From assembly GCA_016787135.1 (NCBI GenBank), contig JAEUVK010000174.1, positions 1 to 55,519 on the forward strand: DNA of 55,519 nt, given 5' to 3'. This document shows, piece after piece, positions 8,330 to 17,035 of this stretch; within the stretch, counting starts at the first letter, position 1, and every line of letters starts with the position of its first letter. The position numbers and the translations under genes are program-made. This stretch comes from Chitinophagaceae bacterium. GTDB taxonomy: Bacteria > Bacteroidota > Bacteroidia > Chitinophagales > Chitinophagaceae. The notes beneath the pieces were generated by a model. That model searched no databases and was not told the origin of the DNA. It was given only the letters and a program-made list of their open reading frames with translations.

Positions 8330-9634
8330 ATGAGCAGAACGTTAAGAAGATTGATTATCACCGGCCTTGCTGTTTTTTTTTACACCTCTGTCTTCTCACA
8401 GAGGTACCTTTCGGAACTGGATTCCTCATTGTTTATAAGAGATACCATCCGGCCATTTCTGAAGCGCTTTGATAATATCCGCATGACCGGTTATATACAA
8501 TCCCAGCTCCAGCTGGCCCAGTCAGAAGGAGCTAAATCTTATAATGGCGGCGACTTCTCGCAATTTTCCAAAAGCCGTTTCATGCTCCGGAGAGCCCGGG
8601 TCAGAATTGATTATTTCGTTACCACTAAGGACAAATTTGCCAAAGCGCTTTTTACTTTCCAGGTAGATGCGACGGAAAGAGGCGTCAATGTCCGTGATAT
8701 GTTCTTGCGGCTATATGAAACAAAACACCACAACTTCGCCCTTACAACAGGCATTTTTGCGAGGCCTTTTGGCTTTGAAGTAAATCTCTCATCCGCATTC
8801 AGGGAGGCGCCGGAACGGGGAAGGATGTCGCAGATACTGATGCCCAGTGAAAGAGATCTTGGCGCCATGGTATCTTTTGAACCACAGGATAGAAATAATA
8901 AACTGCGTTGGTTAAAAGTTGATGCCGGCGTATTCAATGGCCAAGGATTATCTGGTACTACAGATTTTGACAGCCGCAAAGATTTTATCAGCAGGGTCAC
9001 CATCAAGCCTTTAAAGATCAGCCAGTTTGAATTGAGTGGTGGATTATCGCTGTTACAGGGTGGCTGGAGACAAGCCACCAAATACGTTTTCACTCCGGGA
9101 ATGGCAGCAAACGGCGATAAGATATTTACCGTTGATTCGTCCCTTTCCAATATTGGCAAAATAGCACCCCGCAAATATTATGGCGCTGATATCCAGGTAA
9201 AGCTTAATCAAGGATGGGGTGAAACTGAATTAAGAATAGAGTATTGGACCGGTAAGCAACCCGGATCAGCTACCTCAACCACTAACCCGGGCTCTTTACC
9301 AAATGCTCCCGTTTATATAAGAGATTTTAACGGCGCTTTTTTATGCTTCCTTCAAAATATCGTTAATAAGAAACACCAATTGTTGATAAAGTATGACTGG
9401 TATGATCCTGACCGGAATGTAAAAGGAAATGATATCGGGAAACCAGGGACCAATCTTTCCTCAACAGATATTCGCTACTCCACACTTGGCATCGGGTATA
9501 TCTATTACTTTAGCGACTACACCAAACTGGTGTTGTATTACGATATTGTTAAGAACGAAGCGACACAATTAGCCGGTTATACCGGCAATCTGAAGGATAA
9601 TATATTCACCTGCCGTGTCCAATTCCGTTTTTAA
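8330..9634 (+). CDS. Outer-membrane porin of the phosphate-selective O/P family
   Basis: This 434-residue protein starts with a signal peptide (hydrophobic LIITGLAVFFYTSVFS, cleavage near SQ). Its mature part alternates short beta strands and ends in an aromatic residue (CRVQFRF), as beta-barrel outer-membrane proteins do. Text such as NIRMTGYIQSQLQL, FMLRRARVRIDYF and FARPFGFEVNLSS is typical of the OprO/OprP-like porins. These form anion channels that in pseudomonads prefer phosphate or polyphosphate. It is transcribed away from the pit operon and preceded by a Pho-box-like repeat, so induction at low phosphate is likely. Substrate selectivity cannot be shown from sequence alone. Confidence 0.85.
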   Translation: MSRTLRRLIITGLAVFFYTSVFSQRYLSELDSSLFIRDTIRPFLKRFDNIRMTGYIQSQLQLAQSEGAKSYNGGDFSQFSKSRFMLRRARVRIDYFVTTKDKFAKALFTFQVDATERGVNVRDMFLRLYETKHHNFALTTGIFARPFGFEVNLSSAFREAPERGRMSQILMPSERDLGAMVSFEPQDRNNKLRWLKVDAGVFNGQGLSGTTDFDSRKDFISRVTIKPLKISQFELSGGLSLLQGGWRQATKYVFTPGMAANGDKIFTVDSSLSNIGKIAPRKYYGADIQVKLNQGWGETELRIEYWTGKQPGSATSTTNPGSLPNAPVYIRDFNGAFLCFLQNIVNKKHQLLIKYDWYDPDRNVKGNDIGKPGTNLSSTDIRYSTLGIGYIYYFSDYTKLVLYYDIVKNEATQLAGYTGNLKDNIFTCRVQFRF

Positions 9635-9641
9635 ACGCGGA

Positions 9642-9659
9642 GATAACATTCCGGTAACA
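9642..9659 (+). promoter_or_regulatory. Pho-box-like direct repeat upstream of TonB receptor (site 1)
   Basis: GATAACA (9642-9648) and GGTAACA (9653-9659) are separated by four bases, and both seven-mers are identical to those before the porin. A -10-like TAAATC begins ten bases after the box, exactly as at the porin site. It lies just downstream of the porin stop and about 75 bp before the chosen receptor start. Confidence 0.6.
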
Positions 9660-9685
9660 TTGGCGTCATAAATCCTTAATCTGGC

Positions 9686-9703
9686 GGTAACATGTGAGTA
9701 ACC
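9686..9703 (+). promoter_or_regulatory. Pho-box-like direct repeat upstream of TonB receptor (site 2)
   Basis: GGTAACA (9686-9692) and AGTAACC (9697-9703) form a second, slightly weaker 7-4-7 repeat in the same orientation and with the same 11-bp period. A TTCCTTTG element, one mismatch from TAnnTTTG, sits at 9713-9720. The repeat overlaps the in-frame GTG at 9694, which argues that the receptor starts further down, at 9736. Confidence 0.5.
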
Positions 9704-9735
9704 TGCCCGGTATTCCTTTGCCGGAAATTACTGCT

Positions 9736-12546
9736 ATGTATTCAAGGCTACGAATGATGATGGTTGTGCTGGTACTGGGATTATCCTCTTTTGTGAATGC
9801 ACAAACAAAACTGACGGGAAAAGTAACGAATAGTAAAAACGAACCATTAGCCGGTGTTTCCATCAAGATCACAGGAGCTGCCGGTGGCGCTACTACGGAT
9901 ATTGAAGGAAGATTTTCTTTAAATCTTCTCCCCCGCAAGAAATATGAACTGGAATTTTCGGCAGTTGGCTACCTGTCTAAAAAGATCACTGATGTGGAAG
10001 TGACGAATGGCCAGCTCAATGAATTAAATATTGTACTGGAAATACAAACAAAGAATTTAGAAGGTGTTGTTGTAAAAACGCAAACATCAACAGCCCGCCG
10101 CGAGACCACTGCTGCTCTTATCACATTTCAAAAGAATACCAATACAGTAGCCTCTGTTGTTTCAGCTGAATCTATCCGCCGCTCCCCGGATAAGAATACC
10201 GGCGAGGTGTTAAAAAGGGTTCCCGGCACTTCGATACAGGAAGGCAAATACCTGATCGTTCGTGGCCTGGCTGACCGTTACAACCAGGCAATGCTGAATG
10301 GCGTACTGCTCAGCACTACTGAACCAGATCGCAAAACATTTTCCTTCGACATCTTCCCTTCATCAATGATCGATAATATCATCGTGAATAAGGCTTTTGT
10401 TCCTGAACTGCCGGGTGAGTGGGCAGGTGGCCTGGTACAGGTAAATACAAAAGATATTCCTGCTGCCGGTTTTCTTACCATACAAATGGGCACAGGCTTT
10501 AATAGCAATACCATCGGAAAAGATTTTTACAGGAACCCCGGTGGTAAATATGACTGGCTGGGCCTCGATGACAGATCAAGGGCGCTACCTTCAGGGTTGC
10601 CGCTCAGGGCAGATTTTCTCGCACTGAAAGCTGACCCTGCCCAACAAGCCAGGTACGGGACTTTGTTCCCAAACAACTGGAGTGTGGAAAAAGGTAATGC
10701 ACCATTGAATGCCAGCTTCCAGCTAAGCGGGGGCTTTACAAAAAGCTTTTCAGGTACTAAAAAGCTGGGCGGGATATTCGGCATTACCTATAACAGAAGT
10801 AACCGCAACCTTGAATATGAGAACAAATTCTTCAGTGTAGATAATGGTCAGGCGGATATTCTCTTTGATTATTTCAACAACAAATACGCACAGGATGTAC
10901 TGTGGGGCGCACTTGGAAATCTCACATTCCAATTGAACAGTAAGAACAAGATCAGCTTTAAAAACCTGCTCAATGTAAACGCTACAGACTATTCGATTCT
11001 CCGTCATGGGTATGATTTTGAAGCTGACCCCGTACTTGGCCAGAATGTACGTGCAAAAGAGCTCGCCTTCAAATCGAACATTTATTTCAACACACAGGTG
11101 ATCGGTGAACACAATATCGGCGCAAAGAATGAATGGAAACTGAAATGGTACGGCGCTTTTAATATTCTGGACCAGTATGTACCCGATCAGCGCCGTATTC
11201 AGTATAACCAGAAAAAGGATCAGCCAGACCAGCCTTATATGCTGCTGATATCGGGAACGCTTTCCCAGAAATCCGGCAGTCGTTTCTTCCAGAACCTGAA
11301 TGACTACGTTTATACAGCCGGTGGTGATCTTTCAAGATCGTTCAACGCATTGAATGGAAAACAAACGATCAAAGGTGGTTATTTCTTCCAGGTCAAGGAT
11401 CGTTTATTTGATTCACGGCCATTCTCTATTTACCTGCCGGTTGATAATCCTGCATTAAGGTTATTGCCGGAAGAAACAGTTTTCAGTGCGGAGAATTTTG
11501 GTGTGAATGGGGAAAACAACAAGTTAGGTTTTGATGAGATAGGGAGCAACAAGTACCGTTATATCGCCAACTCGATTTTGAATGCCGGCTTTCTCCAGGT
11601 AGATAATGAGTTCGGCCCGAGGGTCAGGGTAGTATGGGGAGCAAGAGTGGAGAATTTCGACCAGGTGATCGGAAGTGTAAAGACAAGCGACGACCGCCAT
11701 GTCCGTACTAAAAAAACAGATGTATTGCCCGGTGTAAATTTTACCTATAAGCTGAATAACAAGACCAATATACGTGTTTCGGCTTCGCAGACGATCATCA
11801 GACCTGAGTTTCGTGAACTGGCACCGTTCACCTTCTTTGACTTTGAATTGAATGCTGCAGTATTAGGCAGCCCTGAATTACAACGTACCAAAGTTACCAA
11901 TGCAGATATCCGTTACGAATTATATCCCCGCTCCGGCGAAACATTTTCCCTCGGCGTTTTCTATAAATACTTTGATAATCCCATAGAGCAATACTTTAAT
12001 CAAAGCGGGGTAGCTACAAGTACATTCAATTTTTTGAATGCAAAAAAGGCCACCAGCTATGGTATAGAAGCAGATTTTCGTAAAAAACTGGATGTTGTTG
12101 ATGCATTGAAGAATTTCACTGTGCAAGGAAATCTTGCTTATATCTACAACCGGGTAAAGGACGAAGAGAAAACACTGGATCGTCCTATGCAGGGCCAGTC
12201 CCCTTATGTTATCAATCTTGGTTTACAGTACGACCTGGAAAAAATGGGACTGAGCACAACATTATTGTTCAACCAGATCGGCAGAAGAATATTGCTGGTA
12301 GGCAATGAACAGGTACCCGCTATCTGGGAAAATTCCCGGCCACTGCTTGACTTCCAGATTGCCAAAAAGATAATAAAGAATAAGGGGGAGATCAAGCTGA
12401 ATATCCAGGACATTTTTAATAAAAGGGCTTTCTTCTATCATGACATCAACCGTGATAACAAATTTGGAAAAACAACTGATGCTATCGCCATCAACAGGCT
12501 GTACGGCACCAATGTGAGCCTGACATTCGGATATACATTCAAATAA
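9736..12546 (+). CDS. TonB-dependent outer-membrane receptor, probably phosphate-regulated
   Basis: This protein of about 936 residues has, in order: a signal peptide (MMMVVLVLGLSSFVNAQ), a carboxypeptidase-regulatory-like beta-sandwich (LTGKVTNSKNEPLAGVSIKI), a plug domain (SPDKNTGEVLKRVPG, RGLADRYNQAMLNG) and a C-terminal barrel ending in LTFGYTFK. It should take up a ligand across the outer membrane using TonB energy. I chose the ATG at 9736 because the longer form starts with GTG inside a Pho-box-like repeat and adds non-signal residues; 9754 is also possible. It is followed 19 bp later by a beta-helix lipoprotein that may be its surface partner. The Pho-like boxes suggest a phosphorus-containing substrate; that is inference. 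Confidence 0.88.
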   Translation: MYSRLRMMMVVLVLGLSSFVNAQTKLTGKVTNSKNEPLAGVSIKITGAAGGATTDIEGRFSLNLLPRKKYELEFSAVGYLSKKITDVEVTNGQLNELNIVLEIQTKNLEGVVVKTQTSTARRETTAALITFQKNTNTVASVVSAESIRRSPDKNTGEVLKRVPGTSIQEGKYLIVRGLADRYNQAMLNGVLLSTTEPDRKTFSFDIFPSSMIDNIIVNKAFVPELPGEWAGGLVQVNTKDIPAAGFLTIQMGTGFNSNTIGKDFYRNPGGKYDWLGLDDRSRALPSGLPLRADFLALKADPAQQARYGTLFPNNWSVEKGNAPLNASFQLSGGFTKSFSGTKKLGGIFGITYNRSNRNLEYENKFFSVDNGQADILFDYFNNKYAQDVLWGALGNLTFQLNSKNKISFKNLLNVNATDYSILRHGYDFEADPVLGQNVRAKELAFKSNIYFNTQVIGEHNIGAKNEWKLKWYGAFNILDQYVPDQRRIQYNQKKDQPDQPYMLLISGTLSQKSGSRFFQNLNDYVYTAGGDLSRSFNALNGKQTIKGGYFFQVKDRLFDSRPFSIYLPVDNPALRLLPEETVFSAENFGVNGENNKLGFDEIGSNKYRYIANSILNAGFLQVDNEFGPRVRVVWGARVENFDQVIGSVKTSDDRHVRTKKTDVLPGVNFTYKLNNKTNIRVSASQTIIRPEFRELAPFTFFDFELNAAVLGSPELQRTKVTNADIRYELYPRSGETFSLGVFYKYFDNPIEQYFNQSGVATSTFNFLNAKKATSYGIEADFRKKLDVVDALKNFTVQGNLAYIYNRVKDEEKTLDRPMQGQSPYVINLGLQYDLEKMGLSTTLLFNQIGRRILLVGNEQVPAIWENSRPLLDFQIAKKIIKNKGEIKLNIQDIFNKRAFFYHDINRDNKFGKTTDAIAINRLYGTNVSLTFGYTFK

Positions 12547-12565
12547 AAAATCAAAAAAAGATACA

Positions 12566-13984
12566 ATGAAAAAGATCCTGACACTTGCCCTGATTGCTTC
12601 AATAGCACTGGGAAGCTGCCGCAAACTGATCGTTGACAATAATGGAACGGGTAATAATGCCGGGAATGGTAATGGCAACGGTACTACTACCGGCCAGACC
12701 ATTACTCTCGAAGGAAAGATCACCAAAGACACACTGCTTAAAGCAGGAAATACTTATATCTTAAAAGGATTGGTGTACATCAAGAACAATGCGACCATTA
12801 CCATTGAGCCGGGTACCACTATCAAAGGTTCTTACCTGGACCCTATCGGTGGTCTGGTGATAACTAGAGGCGCTAAGATCATGGCTGCCGGTACTGCAGA
12901 TCAGCCTATTGTATTTACCTCTAATTCTCCCAGCCCCCGCAGCGGCGACTGGGCAGGCATAGTATTGCTCGGAAAAGCAACTACTAATTCTTCATTTAAT
13001 GGTAATGCAGGAACCGGCGAGATTGAAGGTGGTGTGAACAATGCCGATGGGGATGGCTTGTATGGCGGCACCGATGATAACGACAACAGCGGTGTATTAA
13101 AATATGTACGCATTGAATACGCTGGTTTCGCTTTCCTGCCCGATAAGGAGATCAACAGCCTTACTATGGGTGGCGTTGGCAGGGGCACAACCATTGACCA
13201 CGTACAAACTATTTATGCCAAAGATGACGCCTTCGAATGGTTCGGTGGTACAGTAGATTGTAAATACCTTATCGCTTACAAAACACAGGATGATGATTTT
13301 GATACTGACAATGGTTACCGTGGCAGAGTACAGTTTGGACTGATCGTTCGTGATTCGCTGATCGCCGACCTTTCTAACTCTGAAGCATTTGAAAGCGACA
13401 ATGACGCCAATGGCTCCAGCCTTGCACCGCAAACAGGTGCTGTATTCAGCAATATCACTGCCATTGGTCCGTTAGCCACATTAAGTAATAATGGCAGCAG
13501 TCTGTTCCTGGCCGGTGCCCAGATAAGAAGGAATTCAGCCATTTCTATTTTCAACTCTGTTTTCCTCGGCTGGCCCACGGGAGTACTGATCGATGGAAGT
13601 AAAGGAAGGTATGTAGAGCTGAATATTGCCGACAGTACATTAAGGATACGCAACAGCATTATTGCCGGTTGCAAAACAGCAGTAAAATATGCTCCGAACA
13701 GTACCACTCCTTCCGGCTATACCACGGCTGATGCATTGGCCTGGTTCACTAATCCCTCCTTTGGCAATTCAGTGCTGACAAATGTGTCAGATGCCAAAGT
13801 GGTGAACCCTTTCAACTCACAGAACTTTGACCCAACGCCCTTCGGTACTTCACCTTTGGCGACAGGCGGTTCTTTTACCGACGCAAAACTGTCAAGCGGT
13901 TTTACATCCGTTACTTACCGTGGCGCAATAGCCCCCGGCGGCGCCGATGCCAACTGGTGGAAAGGATGGACAAAATTTAACTGA
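12566..13984 (+). CDS. Beta-helix surface lipoprotein paired with TonB receptor
   Basis: This 472-residue protein has a lipoprotein signal (ASIALGSC, C18) followed by a Gly/Asn-rich linker (NNAGNGNGNG). The body is repetitive, with beta-helix-like strands: ATITIEPGTTIKG, VITRGAKIMAAGTADQPIVFTS, GDWAGIVLLGKA, LKYVRIEYAG. No catalytic motif is recognisable. In Bacteroidota such proteins are often encoded right after TonB-dependent receptors, which suggests a lid or substrate-binding role like SusD although the fold is different. It is 19 bp after the receptor, surely in the same operon, and ends before a strong terminator. The predicted location is the outer-membrane surface. Confidence 0.7.
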   Translation: MKKILTLALIASIALGSCRKLIVDNNGTGNNAGNGNGNGTTTGQTITLEGKITKDTLLKAGNTYILKGLVYIKNNATITIEPGTTIKGSYLDPIGGLVITRGAKIMAAGTADQPIVFTSNSPSPRSGDWAGIVLLGKATTNSSFNGNAGTGEIEGGVNNADGDGLYGGTDDNDNSGVLKYVRIEYAGFAFLPDKEINSLTMGGVGRGTTIDHVQTIYAKDDAFEWFGGTVDCKYLIAYKTQDDDFDTDNGYRGRVQFGLIVRDSLIADLSNSEAFESDNDANGSSLAPQTGAVFSNITAIGPLATLSNNGSSLFLAGAQIRRNSAISIFNSVFLGWPTGVLIDGSKGRYVELNIADSTLRIRNSIIAGCKTAVKYAPNSTTPSGYTTADALAWFTNPSFGNSVLTNVSDAKVVNPFNSQNFDPTPFGTSPLATGGSFTDAKLSSGFTSVTYRGAIAPGGADANWWKGWTKFN

Positions 13985-14008
13985 TAACGATACACTCTAT
14001 AAATATTA

Positions 14009-14046
14009 TGGCCTTCGCATCCTGATTGCGAAGGCCATTTGTTTTT
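14009..14046 (+). terminator. Terminator after receptor/lipoprotein operon
   Basis: TGGCCTTCGCA (14009-14019) pairs perfectly with TGCGAAGGCCA (14027-14037) around a 7-nt loop and is followed by TTTGTTTTT. It lies 25 bp past the lipoprotein stop on the plus strand. Confidence 0.9.
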
Positions 14047-14054
14047 AATAATTA

Positions 14055-14072
14055 CATAATACTTCGGTAACA
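14055..14072 (+). promoter_or_regulatory. Weaker Pho-box-like repeat with no gene downstream
   Basis: CATAATA (14055-14061) and GGTAACA (14066-14072) are separated by four bases. The second half is identical to the strong sites and the first half differs at two positions. A -10-like TACGAT begins ten bases after the box, the same spacing as at two other sites. No plus-strand ORF follows, but a terminator hairpin does at 14177-14215. Confidence 0.4.
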
Positions 14073-14093
14073 GTGTTGCAATACGATCATTGC

Positions 14094-14215
14094 ATTTTTA
14101 CACCAGTTCTTTCCAGATCGTTCGTTCCTATCTCAAAATGGGTTAGCAATTTTTACAAGCAGTTCTCTCGTGTAGTATCCATCCCGGTTGTCATCACTCC
14201 GGGATGGATTTTTCA
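14094..14215 (+). ncRNA. Putative small RNA driven by Pho-like box
   Basis: The stretch between a Pho-box-like promoter and a T-tailed hairpin would give a transcript of about 120 nt with no ORF. It contains an imperfect direct repeat: GCATTTTTACACCAG begins at 14092 and GCAATTTTTACAAGCAG begins at 14146, both continuing TTCT.TC. It lies between two convergent genes, and the preceding operon has its own terminator. It could instead be a long 3' region of the minus-strand DUF1501 transcript. Boundaries are estimates. Confidence 0.3.
14177..14215. terminator. Hairpin terminator, probably bidirectional
   Basis: ATCCATCCCGG (14177-14187) pairs with CCGGGATGGAT (14199-14209) around an 11-nt loop. 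TTTTT follows on the plus strand. The hairpin begins three bases past the stop of the minus-strand DUF1501 gene, so it may also end that transcript, although the minus side lacks a clean T run. Confidence 0.75.
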
Positions 14216-15412
14216 GATAAATTTCAAATAATCATATTGCCTGCCCAGTATTTTGCTATCATCCGCATTCAGCCATTTGTTCAGCACGGTGGCATATACA
14301 TTTTTAAAATCGACTTTATATTGCAGGTCTCCTTCCTGCAGGTCGGCCAGGTCAGGCAGTTCATTAATAATGCCTTTTTGTTTCAATGCCCCACTGATTA
14401 AAAACATATTATTCGCCGTACCATGATCGGTACCCCCGCTGGCGTTTTGCGATACCCGTCTCCCGAATTCAGAAAAAGTAAAGAACAGCACATCATTGAA
14501 ACGGTTATTGGCCTTCAGGTCCTTTACAAATGCTCTCACGGCGTCATTCATCTCTGTAAATAATCGCTGCTGCTGCATATCCTGGTTGATATGCGTATCA
14601 AAACTTCCCAGTGAAACATAATATACCCTGGTATTAATATCTGAGAAGATCAAAGAAGCAATTGTTTTCAGGCTATTGCCCAGATCAGTTTTGGGATAAT
14701 CGGCCGAAGACGGGTGCATCCGGCTTTGTTTAAAAATATAATCAGCCGATGAAAGTGTTTCGGCCATGGTCTTATATAAATAATCTACCGGCTGTTCTCC
14801 TGCTTCATCCTGGTGGTTCTTTAATACATCCCGAAAGAACTTTTCATTGGAAGTGCCATATAGCCGTCTCGGGTCTTTTACTGCGATACCCTTTATATTG
14901 TCGCCTTTCATCGCAAGACTTAATACATCATCGATCTCAATGGCCTGTGTAGGTTTATCGCAACCGTTGCATCGTGCATCGAGATAACGGCCTACCCATC
15001 CCGTATTCCAGTATTCACTGCTTTGACTGGCTGTATGCCATATATCCATACTGCGGAAGTGCGAACGATCAGGATTGGGATAACCTACATTATTCATAAT
15101 GCCAATACTGCCGTCATCATATAGGTCTTTGAATCCTGTTAAGGCCGGGTGAAGACCGACCTCATCTGTCAGCGACAAAGCTTTTGTTCTTTCAATACCA
15201 AGTCTCGGTCTTGCTTTGTAATAGAGATCATTCCTGACAGGTATCACGGTATTCAACCCGTCGTTACCACCGCTTAACTGCAGTATCACCACTACCTTGT
15301 TTCCCTGTGGCACCATTGCTTGTCCTTCAAATGCCTTCAGGAATTTCGGAAGCATCAGCGACGCTGTCGCTAGCGAACCTGCCTGTATGAATTCTTTACG
15401 TTTGATAAACAT
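14213..15412 (-). CDS. DUF1501 family protein
   Basis: This 399-residue protein of the DUF1501 family is distantly related to the alkaline phosphatase/sulfatase fold. The start MFIKRKEFIQAGSLATASLMLPKFL resembles an export signal. Family text includes VVILQLSGGNDGLNTVIPV near the N-terminus, the HPALTGFKDLYDDG segment and FFTFSEFGRRVSQNASGGTDHGTANNMF in the C-terminal third. The biochemical function is not established. It follows a DUF1800 gene by 24 bp, the usual pairing in Bacteroidota and Planctomycetes. A role outside the inner membrane is likely from the signal sequence. Confidence 0.85.
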   Translation of the reverse strand: MFIKRKEFIQAGSLATASLMLPKFLKAFEGQAMVPQGNKVVVILQLSGGNDGLNTVIPVRNDLYYKARPRLGIERTKALSLTDEVGLHPALTGFKDLYDDGSIGIMNNVGYPNPDRSHFRSMDIWHTASQSSEYWNTGWVGRYLDARCNGCDKPTQAIEIDDVLSLAMKGDNIKGIAVKDPRRLYGTSNEKFFRDVLKNHQDEAGEQPVDYLYKTMAETLSSADYIFKQSRMHPSSADYPKTDLGNSLKTIASLIFSDINTRVYYVSLGSFDTHINQDMQQQRLFTEMNDAVRAFVKDLKANNRFNDVLFFTFSEFGRRVSQNASGGTDHGTANNMFLISGALKQKGIINELPDLADLQEGDLQYKVDFKNVYATVLNKWLNADDSKILGRQYDYLKFI

Positions 15413-15436
15413 GTTATAGCTTTTAGCTGACAGCTT

Positions 15437-16912
15437 TTAACAAAGTTGGTATTCCGGCGTGCTCATGATCTGTATGGTAGCCGTTTTTATAAAACTATCC
15501 CTGGCACTTTCATCCGCATATTGCCTGATCACTTCATTATTGATCGTGGGCTTTACCTGTAATAATAATCTGGATATAGAGTCAACCAGGTTTTCCCTGG
15601 CTGTTTTGTCAAAGTTCTTTACATACAGCCCCCAGTCAACATTCGCATTGATCTGCTGCCTTTTCAATACATTTCCTCTGGCGCCTTCCGGCGGTTTTCT
15701 CTCTTTGTCTTCCTTGTCTCTTTTACCCATCATCTGGTCGTCGTCATCTTTCGGGCTTACATTCATTTCATCCGCATCATTGATCAGTTGCGGTATCCGC
15801 ATACGCATCATCAGGGTGGAACTGTCTATCCATGTCTTACCACCTGGCCAGCCAGCCACATTCGGCGGGTAAAACAGCACTTGTCCCAGTACACGCTGAA
15901 GAATAAGCAGGGCTTCTTCATTTTCCAGGGTCATCGGCAGCATACGCTGAATGCCTGCCAGCAATTCAACAGGTGACTTTATTTTAACCCCAACATTCTT
16001 TTCATCATAGAACCATTCATTAGTAAGAATATCTTCCAGCAATTTTGAAATATCATACTCGTTTTTATAAAACCTCTCAGCTAACCAGTCTGCTTTGATC
16101 GTATCCACTTTTTCGTTTACCAGGAATTTATATACCTTCTGGGTAATGTATTTTGCTGTTTGTTTTTGTTCCAATAAGATATCAAGCACTTCGCCTCCAT
16201 CAAAATTGCCGGTATATCCAAGCACCGTTTTGGCGCCAAAGTCATGCTGAAATTTCCGAAAGACATACTCTCCTTTCAGGTTAGAGCCCCACCCGGTAAA
16301 GGCACGGGCAGCTTCTTTGACATCGTTCTCCGTATAATTGCCGCGGCCAAGAGTGAACAGTTCCATTACTTCTCTGGCAAAATTCTCATTGGGATGATCC
16401 TTCCGGTTTTGCTGATTATTTAAAAAATTCAACATAGCCGCTGATCGGGAAACTTCTTTCAGCATCGTTCCGAAATTACCCAGTGCGTTGCGCCGGATGA
16501 TATCCAGCAGCCCCTGCTGATAAAAAATATTCAGGTTGCGGCAGGCGAAATGTCCATGCCAGAAGAAAGCCATTTTTTCCCTGAGCTGTGCTCCGCTGTT
16601 GATCATTTCTTTGAGCCAGTAAAGGTTCAGGTTGCGGATGCCTTCCCTGTTCTTTTGCTGCACCTGTTTTCTTTCTTCCACAGACAGTTCTTTTTTTTGC
16701 ATCTGACCTGCGGCATCAATACCCATTACCAACCCCTGCAGGTAATTATCGGCTACATTGATATAGTCAGGCTTTTTTGACGAAGCTTTGACGAGAGCTT
16801 TATAAAATTCTTTGGGAGAATACTCTGACAAGTCACCAAGCTGCTCTACGGCAGGGCCGAAGCCTGCACGCCATAGCAAATGCTGGTTCTTTTGCTGGTT
16901 GGTCAGCGCCAT
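15437..16912 (-). CDS. DUF1800 family protein
   Basis: This 491-residue protein of the DUF1800 family shows the hallmark segments HLLWRAGFGP, KMAFFWHGHFA, NENFAREVMELFTLGRGNYTENDVKEAARAFTGW and LGQVLFYPPNVAGWPGGKTWIDSS. The function is unknown. The gene is first of a two-gene minus-strand operon with DUF1501 and shares its upstream region with the divergent hydroxylase gene. No obvious signal peptide is present at the chosen start, and no better upstream start is seen. A charged KDDDDQMMGKRDKEDKERK insertion (about residues 393-411) is probably a disordered loop. Confidence 0.85.
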   Translation of the reverse strand: MALTNQQKNQHLLWRAGFGPAVEQLGDLSEYSPKEFYKALVKASSKKPDYINVADNYLQGLVMGIDAAGQMQKKELSVEERKQVQQKNREGIRNLNLYWLKEMINSGAQLREKMAFFWHGHFACRNLNIFYQQGLLDIIRRNALGNFGTMLKEVSRSAAMLNFLNNQQNRKDHPNENFAREVMELFTLGRGNYTENDVKEAARAFTGWGSNLKGEYVFRKFQHDFGAKTVLGYTGNFDGGEVLDILLEQKQTAKYITQKVYKFLVNEKVDTIKADWLAERFYKNEYDISKLLEDILTNEWFYDEKNVGVKIKSPVELLAGIQRMLPMTLENEEALLILQRVLGQVLFYPPNVAGWPGGKTWIDSSTLMMRMRIPQLINDADEMNVSPKDDDDQMMGKRDKEDKERKPPEGARGNVLKRQQINANVDWGLYVKNFDKTARENLVDSISRLLLQVKPTINNEVIRQYADESARDSFIKTATIQIMSTPEYQLC

Positions 16913-17007
16913 TATTAAGAAAATTTACGGTCAGACCCCTGAAAGGGCCATTAGTTTAAAATCCGGTATCCTTATTTGCCAAACGCCTGAATGGATAAGT
17001 TATTTTT

Positions 17008-17015
17008 TAAATTTG
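17008..17015 (+). promoter_or_regulatory. Candidate -7 promoter element for alkB-like gene
   Basis: TAAATTTG matches the Bacteroidota -7 consensus TAnnTTTG and lies 20 bp before the start codon. No good TTTG is found at the expected -33 distance, so confidence is limited. Confidence 0.4.
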
Positions 17016-17035
17016 ACGTATAATACTGTTAATTC

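Noticed and set aside
9694..9735. GTG start for the TonB receptor
   Set aside because: It lies inside a Pho-box-like repeat and adds residues before a proper signal peptide that starts at the ATG at 9736 or 9754.
12262..12732. Minus-strand ORF of 156 codons opposite the receptor/lipoprotein junction
   Set aside because: It lies fully antisense to two well-supported genes; its long open frame reflects their codon use.
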